Assembly (NCBI GenBank): GCA_003168375.1
Contig: PMSI01000001.1
Coordinates: 1,612,001 to 1,676,000 of the forward strand
From: Vulcanimicrobiota bacterium
GTDB lineage: Bacteria > Vulcanimicrobiota > Vulcanimicrobiia > Vulcanimicrobiales > Vulcanimicrobiaceae
DNA: 64,000 nt
Direction: 5' to 3'
The translations under genes were made by a program, and so were the position numbers. Positions 27,332 through 39,604 of this stretch are shown here, in pieces. The notes below the pieces were generated by a model that ran no database searches, was not told the DNA's origin, and saw only the letters and a list, made by a program, of their open reading frames with translations. Each line of letters begins with the position of its first letter. Position 1 is the stretch's first letter.

Positions 27332-28504
27332 TTAACCCCGAATGTCCCGTCGGTGCATCCAGTACATCGTATCAGTGACGCCGGTCCAGCCGTCGCGCAC
27401 GGAGCTGATCAGTCCCGCATCTTCTAGCGCGGTCAAGTCGCGGGAGAGGGTCTTTTCGGTGGTGCGGCCATAGAGTCGTGCCAGGGCCGGGGAGAGCGCC
27501 GTGAGGCGCGTGCGCGGAACTGGCTTGCCTGCGCGGGCGATCGCGATCGCTAGCTCCTCCCTGCGTTTGATCACCTCTGTTCCGTGTCCAGGCGTGTTCT
27601 TGCGCACGATGTCGATGTAGACCAAGTCCGCGTATTGCTTGTGCAAGAAGTCGAGTTGTGAACCGAGTTGGTCAACGAGCCCTTCGACGGCATAGCAGAG
27701 AAACGGCGTCATATCGCGTCCCATGCTCGCCCTGTCGAGCATGTCGTAGTAGCGAGTCCGCGTCAGATTATAGTGGTTGCTGAGGACGTGCGTGGCGACG
27801 GACACGATCCCGCCGTGATCGAGCGTCCGCCACTCGATGAGGCGCGCGGTTCGTCCATTGCCGTCACCGAAGGGATGGATTAGCACGAAATAGATGTGTG
27901 CGGCGATCGCTTTGATGATCGAAAACGAGACGGGGTCGATGCCGGCAGCGTCCGTTGGGAAAGCGTTGTACCACGCGACGAATCTCTCCACGTACCGCGG
28001 AAGGTCTCCGGCCGAAGGACAGACGTAGCGCCCAACCGTGACCGTTTCGCGGCGGTATTCGCCGGGAGTAACGTGGGCGCCGACTTCGAGACCGTTCAAG
28101 ACTTGGCCATTCATCTCACGAATCTCGGCACTGGAGATCGCCTCGCGCAACGGCTCGGCCCAGGCGGAGCCCATCGCGGCGATGATGTTGTCGACTTCGA
28201 CACCCTGATACGCTCGCGAAGGCGGCAGCGTGAGCTCGCGGCGATAGATTGCCATGACCTCAGCCTCGGTGAGCGTGTTGCCCTCGATCGCCGTGGTCGA
28301 ATGTACGCCGCGAACGAGGTAGACGCGGTGAAGCTCCCGCCATGTCTCGGGCAAGAGGGGCGCTCGGGAGAGATGCTCGCATTTCGACCGCGCCTCCCCG
28401 AGTAGTTTCCAAAAGGAAAATGGGAGAGCGTTTAAATTAACCGCGAATTTGTCCAGGTCAAGGGCATCTCGAAACCCGGGTAGGGTCGCGTCACCAGGCG
28501 GCAT
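27332..28504 (-). CDS. Fic family protein (probable AMP transferase), autoinhibited
   Basis: 390 residues. Fic core HPFGDGNGRTAR (catalytic H210) and an N-terminal inhibitory helix motif T70-x3-E74-G75-N (STTAIEGN), which blocks ATP binding in class II Fic proteins. An N-terminal Fic_N-like helical region precedes it, and a C-terminal winged-helix domain (VPRTRLTALSPALARLYGRTTEKTLSRDLTALEDAGLI) suggests DNA binding or autoregulation. Such proteins transfer AMP from ATP to a target protein. No antitoxin gene is needed because the inhibitory helix is internal. Start ATG at 28504. Confidence 0.88.
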   Translation of the reverse strand: MPPGDATLPGFRDALDLDKFAVNLNALPFSFWKLLGEARSKCEHLSRAPLLPETWRELHRVYLVRGVHSTTAIEGNTLTEAEVMAIYRRELTLPPSRAYQGVEVDNIIAAMGSAWAEPLREAISSAEIREMNGQVLNGLEVGAHVTPGEYRRETVTVGRYVCPSAGDLPRYVERFVAWYNAFPTDAAGIDPVSFSIIKAIAAHIYFVLIHPFGDGNGRTARLIEWRTLDHGGIVSVATHVLSNHYNLTRTRYYDMLDRASMGRDMTPFLCYAVEGLVDQLGSQLDFLHKQYADLVYIDIVRKNTPGHGTEVIKRREELAIAIARAGKPVPRTRLTALSPALARLYGRTTEKTLSRDLTALEDAGLISSVRDGWTGVTDTMYWMHRRDIRG

Positions 28505-28657
28505 ACTCCGATTATTCGACCCGGATTGTCCACTGGCCTGTCCTGTTGAGTGTCCAGGGGCCCGGGATACCTCTCCGTCGCCGATCCGACCGGTGCGGTT
28601 GCTACACGCCCATGCGCACCGAGGCTTCGTTCAAGGCGTCTGATGGACGTAGCCGGT

Positions 28658-28679
28658 ACTGAGCTTGTCGATAGGGTGC
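28658..28679 (+). repeat. Degenerate copy of the dispersed repeat
   Basis: ACTGAGCTTGTCGATAGGGT G retains the GAGCTTGTCGA core but has lost the left arm. It lies just after the stop of the frameshifted TPR gene. Confidence 0.6.
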
Positions 28680-28690
28680 GCAGAGCTGGA

Positions 28691-29571
28691 TCAGCGCGTC
28701 AGCTCTGCGAGTGCTTCCTTCGCGCTAGCGTAGTCCGGATCGATCCGCAGTGCTTGGCGGTAGTCCGCTCTTGCCAGGTCGTTCTGACCCTTGTTGCGAT
28801 AGGCGTTGCCGCGGTTGTAGTAGACGACCGCGTTGTTCGCATCGATGCGCAGCGATTGATTGTAGTCCGCGATCGCCAGGTCGTCCTGACCCTTGCCGCG
28901 ATAGGCGCTTCCGCGATTGCTGTATGCGGAGGCGTCGCTCGGGTCGATGCGCAGGGCCTGGTTGTAGTCTGCTATCGCCAGATCGTACTGACCCTTGTAG
29001 TAGTTGACGATTCCGCGGTTGTAATAGGCGAGGGGGTGGTTTGGATCGATGGCAGGGCCTGGCTGTAGTCTGCTATCGCCAGATCGTACTGACGCTTGTT
29101 GAAGTAGGCGAGTCCGCGGACGACGTAGGCGTCGGCGTAGTACGGGTTGAGCCGCAGTGCTTGGCTGCAGTCTGCTATCGCCAGATCGTATTGAGCCGTG
29201 TTGTTGTAGGCGAGTCCGCGAACGTAGGAGGCATAGGCGTAGTTCGGCTGGAGCCGCAGTGCTTGGCTGCAGTCTGCTATCGCCAGATCGTACCGGCCCT
29301 TGGTGTAGTAGGCGCTTCCGCGGTTGTAGTAGGCCACGGCGCGATCGCTCGCGGTCGTCTGTTGGGCCCCAATCACTTCAGTGCATGCGGCGATCCGGCT
29401 ATCGGGAAGCCCTGTGCCTATGCCTATGCCTGCGCATGTATCGCCCGCTGTCTGCGCGTATGCCGGCATGGTGACGGAGACCGCGATGGCGAGAACCGCG
29501 AACGCGATGAGTTCGGAACGCCAGAGAATGCGCCGCGATCGTCTCTGGTCATGCTTCGACAGGCTCAGCAT
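28691..29571 (-). pseudogene. Exported TPR-repeat protein gene with a one-base frameshift
   Basis: From ATG at 29571: a signal peptide (IAFAVLAIAVSVTMPAYAQ) followed by a run of 34-residue TPRs of the form AYYNRGxAYxxKGxYDLAIADCSQALRLxPNYA. The frame breaks near 29051, where GATGGCAGGGCC stands for the GATGCGCAGGGCC found in the next repeat (28943-28955), i.e. one missing base. The unshifted frame stops at 28972, while the other frame continues three more perfect TPRs to TGA at 28691. Either a recent pseudogene, a repeat-length variant or an assembly error. The start codon lies inside a dispersed palindromic repeat, so the promoter or ribosome site may be altered too. Confidence 0.75.
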
Positions 29572-29575
29572 GACA
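29549..29575 (-). repeat. Dispersed palindromic repeat at the TPR gene start
   Basis: Complement of the consensus: TCATGCTTCGACAGGCTCAG then CATGACA. Contains the presumed ATG of the TPR gene (29571-29569), so that gene begins MLSLSKHD. Confidence 0.85.
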
Positions 29576-29599
29576 ATGGGGGTGCGCCACGATGGTGGC

Positions 29600-29626
29600 T
29601 GATGCTTCGACAGGCTCAGCATGACA
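29600..29626 (-). repeat. Dispersed palindromic repeat, tandem partner
   Basis: TGATGCTTCGACAGGCTCAG then CATGACA. Lies 51 bp from the copy at 29549 in the same orientation, forming a pair between leuB and the TPR gene. Confidence 0.85.
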
Positions 29627-29657
29627 ATTGGGATGGCGCGCCGCGATCGTCGGCGGA

Positions 29658-30761
29658 TCAGACGCCCATGCGGAGCGCGGCTTCGCTGACGACGGCTGCG
29701 CCGAGCCGGCCGATCACGGCTGTGGTGAACGCTTCGGTGCTTGCGGGGGCGGTGTCGTCGAGGTCGGCGGTTCGGGGGCCGGCGGCGAGGGTTTCCGCGA
29801 CGGCGCGTTCGATGCGCGCGGCGGCGTCGTCTTCGCCGAGCGAGAAGCGTGCCAGCAGAGCAGCGGAGAGGATCGCGGCGGCGGGGTTCGCGATTCCGCG
29901 GCCGGCGATGTCGGGCGCGGTGCCGCTGATCGGCTCGTAGAGCCCGAAGCCTCGTTCGTTCGGGCCGGCGCCGACGCTCGCGCTCGGGGCGGTGCCGATC
30001 GTGCCGGTGATCATCGCCGCTTCGTCGGACAGGATGTCGCCGAACATGTTCTCGGTGACCAGCACGTCGAAGGCGCGCGGGTCGCGCACCAGCTGCATCG
30101 CGGCGTTGTCGACCAGCATGTGCACGACCGTCACGTCGGGGTAGTCGCGCGCGACCTCGTTCACGATGCGGCGCCAGAGCTGCGAGCTGACCAGCACGTT
30201 GGACTTGTCGACGGAGGTCACGTGTTTTCGCCGCGTGCGGGCCAGGTCGAAGGCGAAGCGTGCGATGCGCTCGATCTCGAAGTCGTGATAGGTCAGCGTC
30301 TCGGTCGCGTGGACGCCCAGGTCGTCGCGCTCGATCGTCTTGGGCCCGAAGTAGAGGCCGCCGGTCAGCTCGCGCACGATCACGCAGTCCATCCCGGTCA
30401 CCAGCTCGGGTCGCAGCGGCGAGCGGTGCTCGAGCCCGGCGAACGCGCGGGCGGGGCGCACGTTCGCGTACAGGCCGAACGTCTTGCGCAACGCGAGCAG
30501 CGCCGATTCCGGCCGCTGCGCCGGCGGCACGTCGTCAAAACCGGGGCCGCCGACCGCGCCGAACAATATCGCGTCGCTGGTTCGGGCTGCGTGCAGCGTC
30601 TCGTCGGGGAGCGGTTTCCCATGCGAGGCGATCGCCGTCGCACCGACGGGCGCCTCCGTGACCGTGCAGGCCGGCAGTGCGGCGTGGAGGACGCGTACCG
30701 CCGCCGCGGTGACTTCCGGACCGATCCCGTCGCCGGGCAGGACGGCGACGCGATGCGTCAA
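29658..30761 (-). CDS. leuB: 3-isopropylmalate dehydrogenase
   Basis: 367 residues. N-terminal VAVLPGDGIGPEV, LFGAVGGPGF, substrate-binding RELTGGLYFG, the family signature NMFGDILSDEAAMITGTIG and GSAPDIAG-like SGTAPDIAGRGIANP. Oxidises and decarboxylates 3-isopropylmalate to 2-oxoisocaproate with NAD (leucine pathway, cytoplasm). Start TTG at 30761 overlaps the leuD stop (TTGA) and gives THRVAVLPGDG; no other start fits. Last gene of the ilv-leu operon, followed by repeats. Confidence 0.95.
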   Translation of the reverse strand: MTHRVAVLPGDGIGPEVTAAAVRVLHAALPACTVTEAPVGATAIASHGKPLPDETLHAARTSDAILFGAVGGPGFDDVPPAQRPESALLALRKTFGLYANVRPARAFAGLEHRSPLRPELVTGMDCVIVRELTGGLYFGPKTIERDDLGVHATETLTYHDFEIERIARFAFDLARTRRKHVTSVDKSNVLVSSQLWRRIVNEVARDYPDVTVVHMLVDNAAMQLVRDPRAFDVLVTENMFGDILSDEAAMITGTIGTAPSASVGAGPNERGFGLYEPISGTAPDIAGRGIANPAAAILSAALLARFSLGEDDAAARIERAVAETLAAGPRTADLDDTAPASTEAFTTAVIGRLGAAVVSEAALRMGV

Positions 30762-31278
30762 CGTGCGGCCTCCCACGAGCGAATCTCCGGGATCTTCGCG
30801 TTGAGGAACTGCAGGAACCCACCGCCCAGCACGAACTGCTTGCGCAGCGGATCGAGGCTGAACGAGACCGGTTCGCCGCCGTCGGCGCGCAGCGTCTCGG
30901 CGGCGACGTCGATGACGATATGCTGCGCCGACATCAGCTCTTCCGCGACCGCCGCCGGAACGACGATGGGGACCAGCGCGTTCGTGTACGCGTTCTCCTC
31001 GAAGATCCGCGCGAAGCTCGGCGCGATCACGGCTTTGAAACCGCGGCCCAGCAGCGCCCAGGCGGCGTGTTCGCGCGACGATCCGCAGCCGAAGTTCTCG
31101 GCCGCGACGACGATCGACGCGCCGGGGTGCTGCGCGAGCAGGTGCGGACCGTCGGGCATCCCCTCGAAGAGATGCTCGCCCATCCCGTCCGCGTCGATGC
31201 GGGTCAGATAACGCGCCGGGATGATCTGGTCGGTGTCGACGTTCGCGCGCCGAACCGGGAGGACGCTGCCCTCGACGA

Positions 31279-31282
<4 letters not shown>
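30758..31282 (-). CDS. leuD: 3-isopropylmalate dehydratase small subunit
   Basis: 174 residues, bacterial LeuD swivel domain. Signatures ANVDTDQIIPARYLT and GCGSSREHAAWAL are intact. Forms a heterodimer with LeuC to isomerise 2-isopropylmalate to 3-isopropylmalate. GTG at 31282 overlaps the leuC stop (GTGA); its own stop overlaps leuB. Confidence 0.94.
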
Positions 31283-34549
<3,267 letters not shown>

Positions 34550-34553
<4 letters not shown>

Positions 34554-36223
34554 CCACGGGCCTCCATCAGATCGTCGACCGACATCCCCGCGGGGATCAT
34601 CGGCCAGACGTTCTCGGTCGGATGGCAGGCGCAGTGCAGGAGCGCGGGGCCGCGCGATGCGATGAACCGTTCGATCAGATGGTCGGCGTCGGCCGGCGAC
34701 TCGAGCCGGTACGCCTCGATCCCGTAGGCGCGCGCGATCGCGACGAAGTCGGGGTTGTCGGCCAGGTTCGTCGCGGAGTAGCGCTCGGAGAAGAAGAGCT
34801 CCTGCCACTGCCGCACCATGCCGAGGTTGTGATTGTCAATCAGGACGATCTTGACCGGGACGTCGTACCGCCGCAGCGTGGCGAGCTCGGGCAGACACAT
34901 CTGGAACCCGCCGTCGCCGACGATCGTGAACACCGGCGCCGCCGGGTGCGCGAACTTCGCGCCGATCGCGGCGGGGAAGCCGAACCCCATCGCACCCAGC
35001 CCCGCCGATGTTGCGAAGTTGCGGGGATGCGCGGGATGGGCGCGCTGCGCCGCCCACATCTGGTGCTGGCCGACGTCGGTGGTGACGATCGCATCGGGCG
35101 GCAGCGCGGCGAACAGCCGGTCGAGGACGTCGGTCGCCGAGAGGACGTGCGCCTCGACGTGGTCGCTGGGCAGCGCGCCGCCGAGCAGCCGCGCCTCCGC
35201 CGCCCAGTCGTCGAAACGGGGAACGTGGCCGCGCGAGAGCTCGTCGATGAGCGCCTGCAGCGTGTCGTCCAGCCGGCCGTGCAGCGCGACGTCGGCCGAG
35301 ACGATCTTGCCGAACTCGGTCGCGTCGATATCGGCGTGGATCACGCTCGCGTCGCGCGCGAAGCGCTCCGGTTTGCCGGTGACGCGGTCGTCGAACCGCA
35401 TCCCCAGCGCGATCAGCAGGTCGGCCCGCTGGACGGCCTTGTTCGCCGCCTTGAGCCCGTGCATGCCGAGCATGCCGAGGTAACTGGGATCGCCGGGCGC
35501 CGCCGCACCGAGCGCGTTGATCGTCGCCGTGTGCGGCAGCCCGAGCAGCGCGACGAACATCCGGTACAGCTCGACCGAGTCCGCGCGCACGCCGCCGCCG
35601 ATGATCGCGACGGGCCGCCGCGCGGAGCGAATCCGCGCGACGGCGTCGCGAACCGCGGCATCAGACACATGCGGTCCCGCACCTCTCCGCGCGAACGGCT
35701 TTGCCGGCGGCGAGGTGACGTCGGTGACGGCCGCTTTGAGCACGTCGTTCGGGATGTCGATCAGCACCGGGCCCGGACGCCCGCTGCGGGCGAGCGCGAA
35801 GGCTTCGGCGATCGCGGGGGCGATCGCATCCGCGCTGGAGACCAGCACGTTGCGCTTGGTCACCGCCTGCGTGATCGCGCAGACGTCGGCTTCCTGGAAC
35901 CCGTCGGTCCCCATCAGCTCGGTGCGCACTTGTCCGGTGATCGCGACGATCGGGACGCTGTCCATCATCGCGTCGAGCAGCCCGGTCACCAGGTTCGTCG
36001 CCCCGGGACCGGAGGTCGCGCAGCACACGCCGACGCGTCCCGAGGTGCGCGCGTAGCCGCTCGCCGCGAACGCGGCGGCGGCTTCGTGGCGCACCAGGAT
36101 GTGCCGTACCGGATGCTCGTAGAGCGCATCGTAGAGCGGCATGATCGCCCCGCCCGGGTAGCCGAAGATCGTCTCGACTCCCTCGCGTTCGAGTGCCGCG
36201 ACGACGGCCTGCGCGCCGTTCAT
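34550..36223 (-). CDS. ilvB: Acetolactate synthase large subunit
   Basis: 557 residues, TPP enzyme. Catalytic E47 (LVRHEAAAAFAA), CCATSGPGATNLVTG, the FAD-domain segment and the TPP/Mg motif GDG...N (IVGDGGFQMCLPELATL...IDN) are intact. C-terminal QWQELFFSERYS is typical of AHAS. Makes acetolactate or acetohydroxybutyrate, the common first step to valine, leucine and isoleucine. ATG at 36223, 28 bp after ilvC. Confidence 0.95.
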
Positions 36224-36251
36224 CGTGCCGGCCGTTCCCAGCGAATCTCCA

Positions 36252-37289
36252 TTACAACACCCTGAAGCGGAGACCGTCGTCGGCCTCGGCCGCGGTCTGG
36301 CCGCCGTTCAGCCAGGGCATGAGGCCGCGCAACTCGGTCCCGACGTGCTCGATCTCATGCTGCGCCGCCTTCGCGCGGAATGCGCGGAACGACGGTTTGC
36401 CCGCGGCGTGCTCGGCGACCCACTCCTGGGCGAACGTGCCGTTTTGGATCTCGCCCAGGATCTTGCGCATCTCGGCCCGCGTCTGCTCGGTGATGATCCG
36501 CTCGCCGCGCGTGTAGTCGCCGTACTTGGCGGTGTTGCTGATCGCGTCGCGCATCCCCTCGATCCCGCGCTCGTACATCAGGTCGACGATCAGCTTCACC
36601 TCGTGCAGGCACTCGAAGTACGCCATCTCCGGCGCGTAGCCGGCCTCGACCAGCGTCTCGAAGCCGGCCTTGACGAGCGCGCTCATCCCGCCGCAGAGCA
36701 CGGCCTGTTCGCCGAACAGATCGGTCTCGGTCTCCTCGCGGAAGTTGGTCTCGAGGATCCCGGCGCGGCCGCCGCCGATCGCCGAGGCGTATGCGAAGGC
36801 GATCGCCCGCGCGTGTCCGGTGGCGTCCTGATGGACCGCGACCAGACACGGCACGCCGCGCCCGTTCTCGTACTCCGTCCGCACCAGCCGCCCCGGTCCC
36901 TTCGGAGCGATCATGATGACGTCGACGTCGCCCGGCGGCACGATCGTGCCGAAGTGGATGCCGAAGCCGTGCGCGAACGCGAGCGCGGTCCCCGGCCGCA
37001 GGTGCTCGACGACGTCGCGAAGGTAGACCCCGGGCTGCTCCTCGTCCGGGATCAGCATGATGACGACGTCGGCGGCGGTCACCGCATCCGGGATCGATGC
37101 CACCTGGAGGCCTTCTCTGCGGACCTCGTCGCGTTTGGCCGAACCCGGCCGCAAGCCGACCACGACAGCGTGACGGGAATCATGCAGGTTGAGCGCGTGC
37201 GCCCGGCCCTGGCTGCCGTAGCCGATGACGGCGATCGTCTTCCCGTCGAGTGCGCCGCGATCCACGTCGCGGTCGTAGTAGGCTTCCAT
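36252..37289 (-). CDS. ilvC: Ketol-acid reductoisomerase
   Basis: 345 residues, class I KARI. NADPH motif [17 protein letters not shown], Mg-binding [10 protein letters not shown] and [17 protein letters not shown], and the SNTAKYGDY segment are present. Reduces and rearranges acetolactate. First structural gene of the operon. ATG at 37289 has GGAGG 7 nt upstream, just beyond the leader terminator. Confidence 0.95.
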   Translation of the reverse strand: MEAYYDRDVDRGALDGKTIAVIGYGSQGRAHALNLHDSRHAVVVGLRPGSAKRDEVRREGLQVASIPDAVTAADVVIMLIPDEEQPGVYLRDVVEHLRPGTALAFAHGFGIHFGTIVPPGDVDVIMIAPKGPGRLVRTEYENGRGVPCLVAVHQDATGHARAIAFAYASAIGGGRAGILETNFREETETDLFGEQAVLCGGMSALVKAGFETLVEAGYAPEMAYFECLHEVKLIVDLMYERGIEGMRDAISNTAKYGDYTRGERIITEQTRAEMRKILGEIQNGTFAQEWVAEHAAGKPSFRAFRAKAAQHEIEHVGTELRGLMPWLNGGQTAAEADDGLRFRVL

Positions 37290-37300
37290 CCGGTCCTCCG

Positions 37301-37339
37301 AAGAACGAAAGCCCCCCGCCTTCCGGCGAGGGGCTTTGC
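37301..37339 (-). terminator. Attenuator-type terminator in the ilv-leu leader
   Basis: Transcribed on the minus strand: AAAGCCCCTCGCC, GGAA loop, GGCGGGGGGCTTT (37337-37308; 12 of 13 bases pair), then CGTTCTT. It lies between a Leu/Val/Ile-rich leader ORF and ilvC. AAGAACGA at 37301-37308 (TCGTTCTT in the RNA) is complementary to AGAACGA at the leader stop (37361-37367). Confidence 0.75.
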
Positions 37340-37365
37340 ATTTTGTAGTGCGACTCGAGGTCGTT

Positions 37366-37440
37366 CTATGCGAAAGCTGCTCGCCGGTCCGGTGGATCGG
37401 TAAGGATAACGCTAAGAACGAGGACGAGTCGGGCGAACAT
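37366..37440 (-). CDS. ilv-leu leader peptide (attenuation)
   Basis: 24-codon ORF starting [15 protein letters not shown]. Residues 5-13 are four Leu, three Val and one Ile around a single Ser, a control-codon run for all three branched-chain amino acids. It ends TAG 27 nt before the terminator stem. The RNA TCGTTCTT within the Leu-Val-Leu codons (37421-37414) is a direct repeat of the segment after the terminator, and both can pair with AGAACGA at the stop codon. That is the mutually exclusive pairing expected for ribosome-mediated attenuation of ilvC-leuB. No Shine-Dalgarno is visible; from the promoter position the mRNA may be leaderless. Confidence 0.75.
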   Translation of the reverse strand: MFARLVLVLSVILTDPPDRRAAFA

Positions 37441-37449
37441 CGTTGCACG

Positions 37450-37479
37450 GTAGTACCACGATCCGCGCCTGCTTGTCAA
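37450..37479 (-). promoter_or_regulatory. Probable ilv-leu operon promoter
   Basis: Consensus -35 TTGACA (37479-37474 on the minus strand), 18-nt spacer, -10-like TACTAC (37455-37450; weak). Start of transcription would be about 37443, at or just before the leader ATG at 37440. Confidence 0.55.
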
Positions 37480-37576
37480 CCGCTCGCCTCGCCTGGTGTC
37501 GGCGGCGAGGCCTTCCAACATGGAGACCTTGCTGGTGGCCAAGCGAGACCTCATCATCGCTGGTGGGACCAAGCGT

Positions 37577-37843
37577 CTACCCCTGGCCAGATCCACGCCA
37601 GAACGCGACAATCTGGGCGTGTTCCGCGATAGGCATGTGGATTATGCTAAGTTTTCGCCAACCCGCGGCCTCCAACGCACCGTAAGCAGCAAGCACCGGA
37701 CCGTCCTTTTCGTCGTAGTCACTCTTCGGTACGACACTGATGAGGAGTCCGCAACCATCGGGCAAATCGATCACCGTTCCGAGATACATCTCCTCGCCGG
37801 TCCGGCGAAGATACGTCAGATGTGGCGATGAGAATTGGCTCAT
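37577..37843 (-). CDS. Hypothetical protein
   Basis: 88 residues starting MSQFSSPHLTYLRRTGEEM; no family recognised. Balanced composition (DLPDGCGLLISVVPKSDYDEKD, GWRKLSIIHMPIAEHAQIVAFW) looks like a genuine small folded protein. A longer reading to 37975 would add 44 residues. Lies about 100 bp upstream of the ilv-leu promoter on the same strand and opposite the lipoprotein gene. Confidence 0.5.
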   Translation of the reverse strand: MSQFSSPHLTYLRRTGEEMYLGTVIDLPDGCGLLISVVPKSDYDEKDGPVLAAYGALEAAGWRKLSIIHMPIAEHAQIVAFWRGSGQG

Positions 37844-37961
37844 GAAAACGCATTCCAATGGCGCACGGCCGCTTTCCCTTGTCCGGCGTCTCCCGAGCGC
37901 CAAGAATAGGTTTTCCTGCCTCGCCCTATAAGAGAAGCATCCTCCGGGAGGGTGTTTGAAA

Positions 37962-38918
37962 ATGAAAATCGCCAAACGGCTCGGGCGAATGCTCCCTTGG
38001 TTCGCCTGCTTCTCCGTCAGCGTCTACAGCTGTTCGCCAACTGGTCCGTCAAGCGCCGGTCACGCGAGGCCGGTTGCGGGGGCGCGTCAGACCCTGGAAC
38101 AACATCATTGGAACATCACGCTAAAGGATCATAGCGTGCTCGATTTCGTGGGCTTCGTACTGGTCAGGAAAACGATGAAGGACCGGGTCTTAGTGGTCCG
38201 ACCTCCTAGCGGCGAATACCAAGTTCCACTTGCTGACGTCGTGGTTGGACACATCGCGGGCGGCCGACACGTATCGTACATTCCGGATTCGTGTTCTGAT
38301 CCGACGACGTGCCCGGGTGGCGGAGATCCGTTCCCTGAAGATAGCTGTGATCCCGGTACTACGTTCTGCTGCCCGGTGCGGGGTGGAAACGGCTTGTCAT
38401 ATCCGTGCAACGGACCGCCGCTTGTGGTTGGCGGAGTCGGGTGCTTCGAAGACCAGCCATGTGGTACAGATGACAATGGTAACGCTACGGGTATGGGGTA
38501 TTTCCCATTTCCGGACGAATACTGCTGGTACGACTTTCAAACGGATGGGGCATCATGTTATGCAAACCCCCCTCCATCGCCATCGGCGGGACCGCCTAAG
38601 GACCTATACCAGGGATGGGTGCTTCGGTTAGGCCTCGATGCGACGCTATTTTGTTCGCCAGATGGTAAAAGCGGTTGGGCCTTCGCGCGCTATGAGGATC
38701 CAAAAAATCACGGGGCTTCCGTCATCCCCAAACTCAAACACTTCATAAGCGTTGGGAATTTCACGCTTGCGTATCCCTACGACATTCCGCGGTTCAACAA
38801 ACCACCGCCAGGCTCCATCGATCCGTCCGAACAGGCTAGGATCGAGTCAATAGAATGGACATCAATTATTCCGATAACCCAAGCGGGCAGCCAAATCGGG
38901 TTTTGTAATACGCCATGA
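37962..38918 (+). CDS. Cysteine-rich exported lipoprotein, unknown
   Basis: 318 residues. Signal peptide with probable lipobox VYSC, then a domain with at least ten Cys (DSCSDPTTCPGGGDPF, DPGTTFCCPVRGG, CFEDQPCGTDD, YCWYDFQTDGASCY), likely disulfide-bonded in the periplasm or outside. The C-terminal half (GWVLRLGLDATLFCSPDGKSGWAFARYED) is less Cys-rich. GGAGG 10 nt before ATG 37962. Base composition is visibly AT-richer than the surrounding genes, suggesting recent acquisition. No family recognised. Confidence 0.65.
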   Translation: MKIAKRLGRMLPWFACFSVSVYSCSPTGPSSAGHARPVAGARQTLEQHHWNITLKDHSVLDFVGFVLVRKTMKDRVLVVRPPSGEYQVPLADVVVGHIAGGRHVSYIPDSCSDPTTCPGGGDPFPEDSCDPGTTFCCPVRGGNGLSYPCNGPPLVVGGVGCFEDQPCGTDDNGNATGMGYFPFPDEYCWYDFQTDGASCYANPPPSPSAGPPKDLYQGWVLRLGLDATLFCSPDGKSGWAFARYEDPKNHGASVIPKLKHFISVGNFTLAYPYDIPRFNKPPPGSIDPSEQARIESIEWTSIIPITQAGSQIGFCNTP

Positions 38919-39001
38919 AATCTCGAGGCTCTGAGTAACCTAGCGATTGCGCGATGGGCAACGAGGCTGGAATTCGATAACGAAAGTTCCGCGCTACTCG
39001 G

Positions 39002-39034
39002 GGACAAACGAGCCCGCGGCGAGCTCGTTTGTCC
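39002..39034. repeat. 12-bp perfect inverted repeat
   Basis: GGACAAACGAGC (39002-39013) and GCTCGTTTGTCC (39023-39034) flank a 9-nt loop. No T-run on either side, so it is not a classical terminator. It is 84 bp after the Cys-rich lipoprotein stop in a 261-bp gap that otherwise shows no gene. Confidence 0.7.
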
Positions 39035-39179
39035 TGCCAAAATTGAGCATCGAGCGGCTCACGAGGTAGTCCCAAGGGCCGTTTGCCGCCGATCCCGACG
39101 GCCGTCGGCGCTCAAGTCGCGTGAAGTGCGTGCGTGCGAGTGACACGCGTATGGCACCCCGGTTGCGTACGATCGGTCC

Positions 39180-39425
39180 GTGGCCTTCCCGTTTCCGGCC
39201 GGCGTCTCGGGTCTGATCGATCCCGACGACGAACCCATCATCGCCATTCTGGAGCTGTGCGCCGAGGACCGGCGGCGCCTCGGGCTGCCGACCTATTCGC
39301 GTGCCGATCTCGAGCGCTTGTTCCAAATCCTCGACGCCCCGGCGCCCCGTGTCGAGCTTCCGGCCAACGTGGTCCCGCTGCCGCTGAACCGGCAATCGCG
39401 CGGCGTTCGCGACCGCAGGCGCTGA
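39180..39425 (+). CDS. Small hypothetical protein
   Basis: 81 residues, GTG start. Acidic middle (IDPDDEPIIAILELCAEDRRRL) then a short helical segment (SRADLERLFQILDAP) and a basic tail. No family recognised and no strong ribosome site, but the composition is protein-like. Precedes the LuxR-type regulator by 179 bp. Confidence 0.42.
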   Translation: MAFPFPAGVSGLIDPDDEPIIAILELCAEDRRRLGLPTYSRADLERLFQILDAPAPRVELPANVVPLPLNRQSRGVRDRRR

Positions 39426-39604
39426 GCTCCGCGGGCGCGCGGACACATCCGCGCGCGTCCGCTCAAGACCGGATTTAATTACGTTTCGCTCGCGGAAAAT
39501 GTTGGCCGATTAGGAGCGTGCTGTTGCGAGGAGGTGCTTTGCCTTCACGGTAACGGCTGGCTATGGCTCTACGCGGAGCGGGTCGCGCAGGAGGGTCAGT
39601 CCAC

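Noticed and set aside
27332-28504. Fic-Doc type toxin-antitoxin pair
   Set aside because: No small antitoxin gene is adjacent; the inhibitory motif is inside the Fic protein itself.
37301-37479. T-box or tRNA-dependent leader before ilvC
   Set aside because: No T-box consensus (AGGGTGGNACCGCG) or specifier loop; the peptide ORF with control codons explains the arrangement.
38994-39446. 150-codon minus-strand ORF opposite the 81-residue protein
   Set aside because: Arg/Pro-rich, spans the stem-loop at 39002, no family resemblance; it is the antisense of a better candidate.
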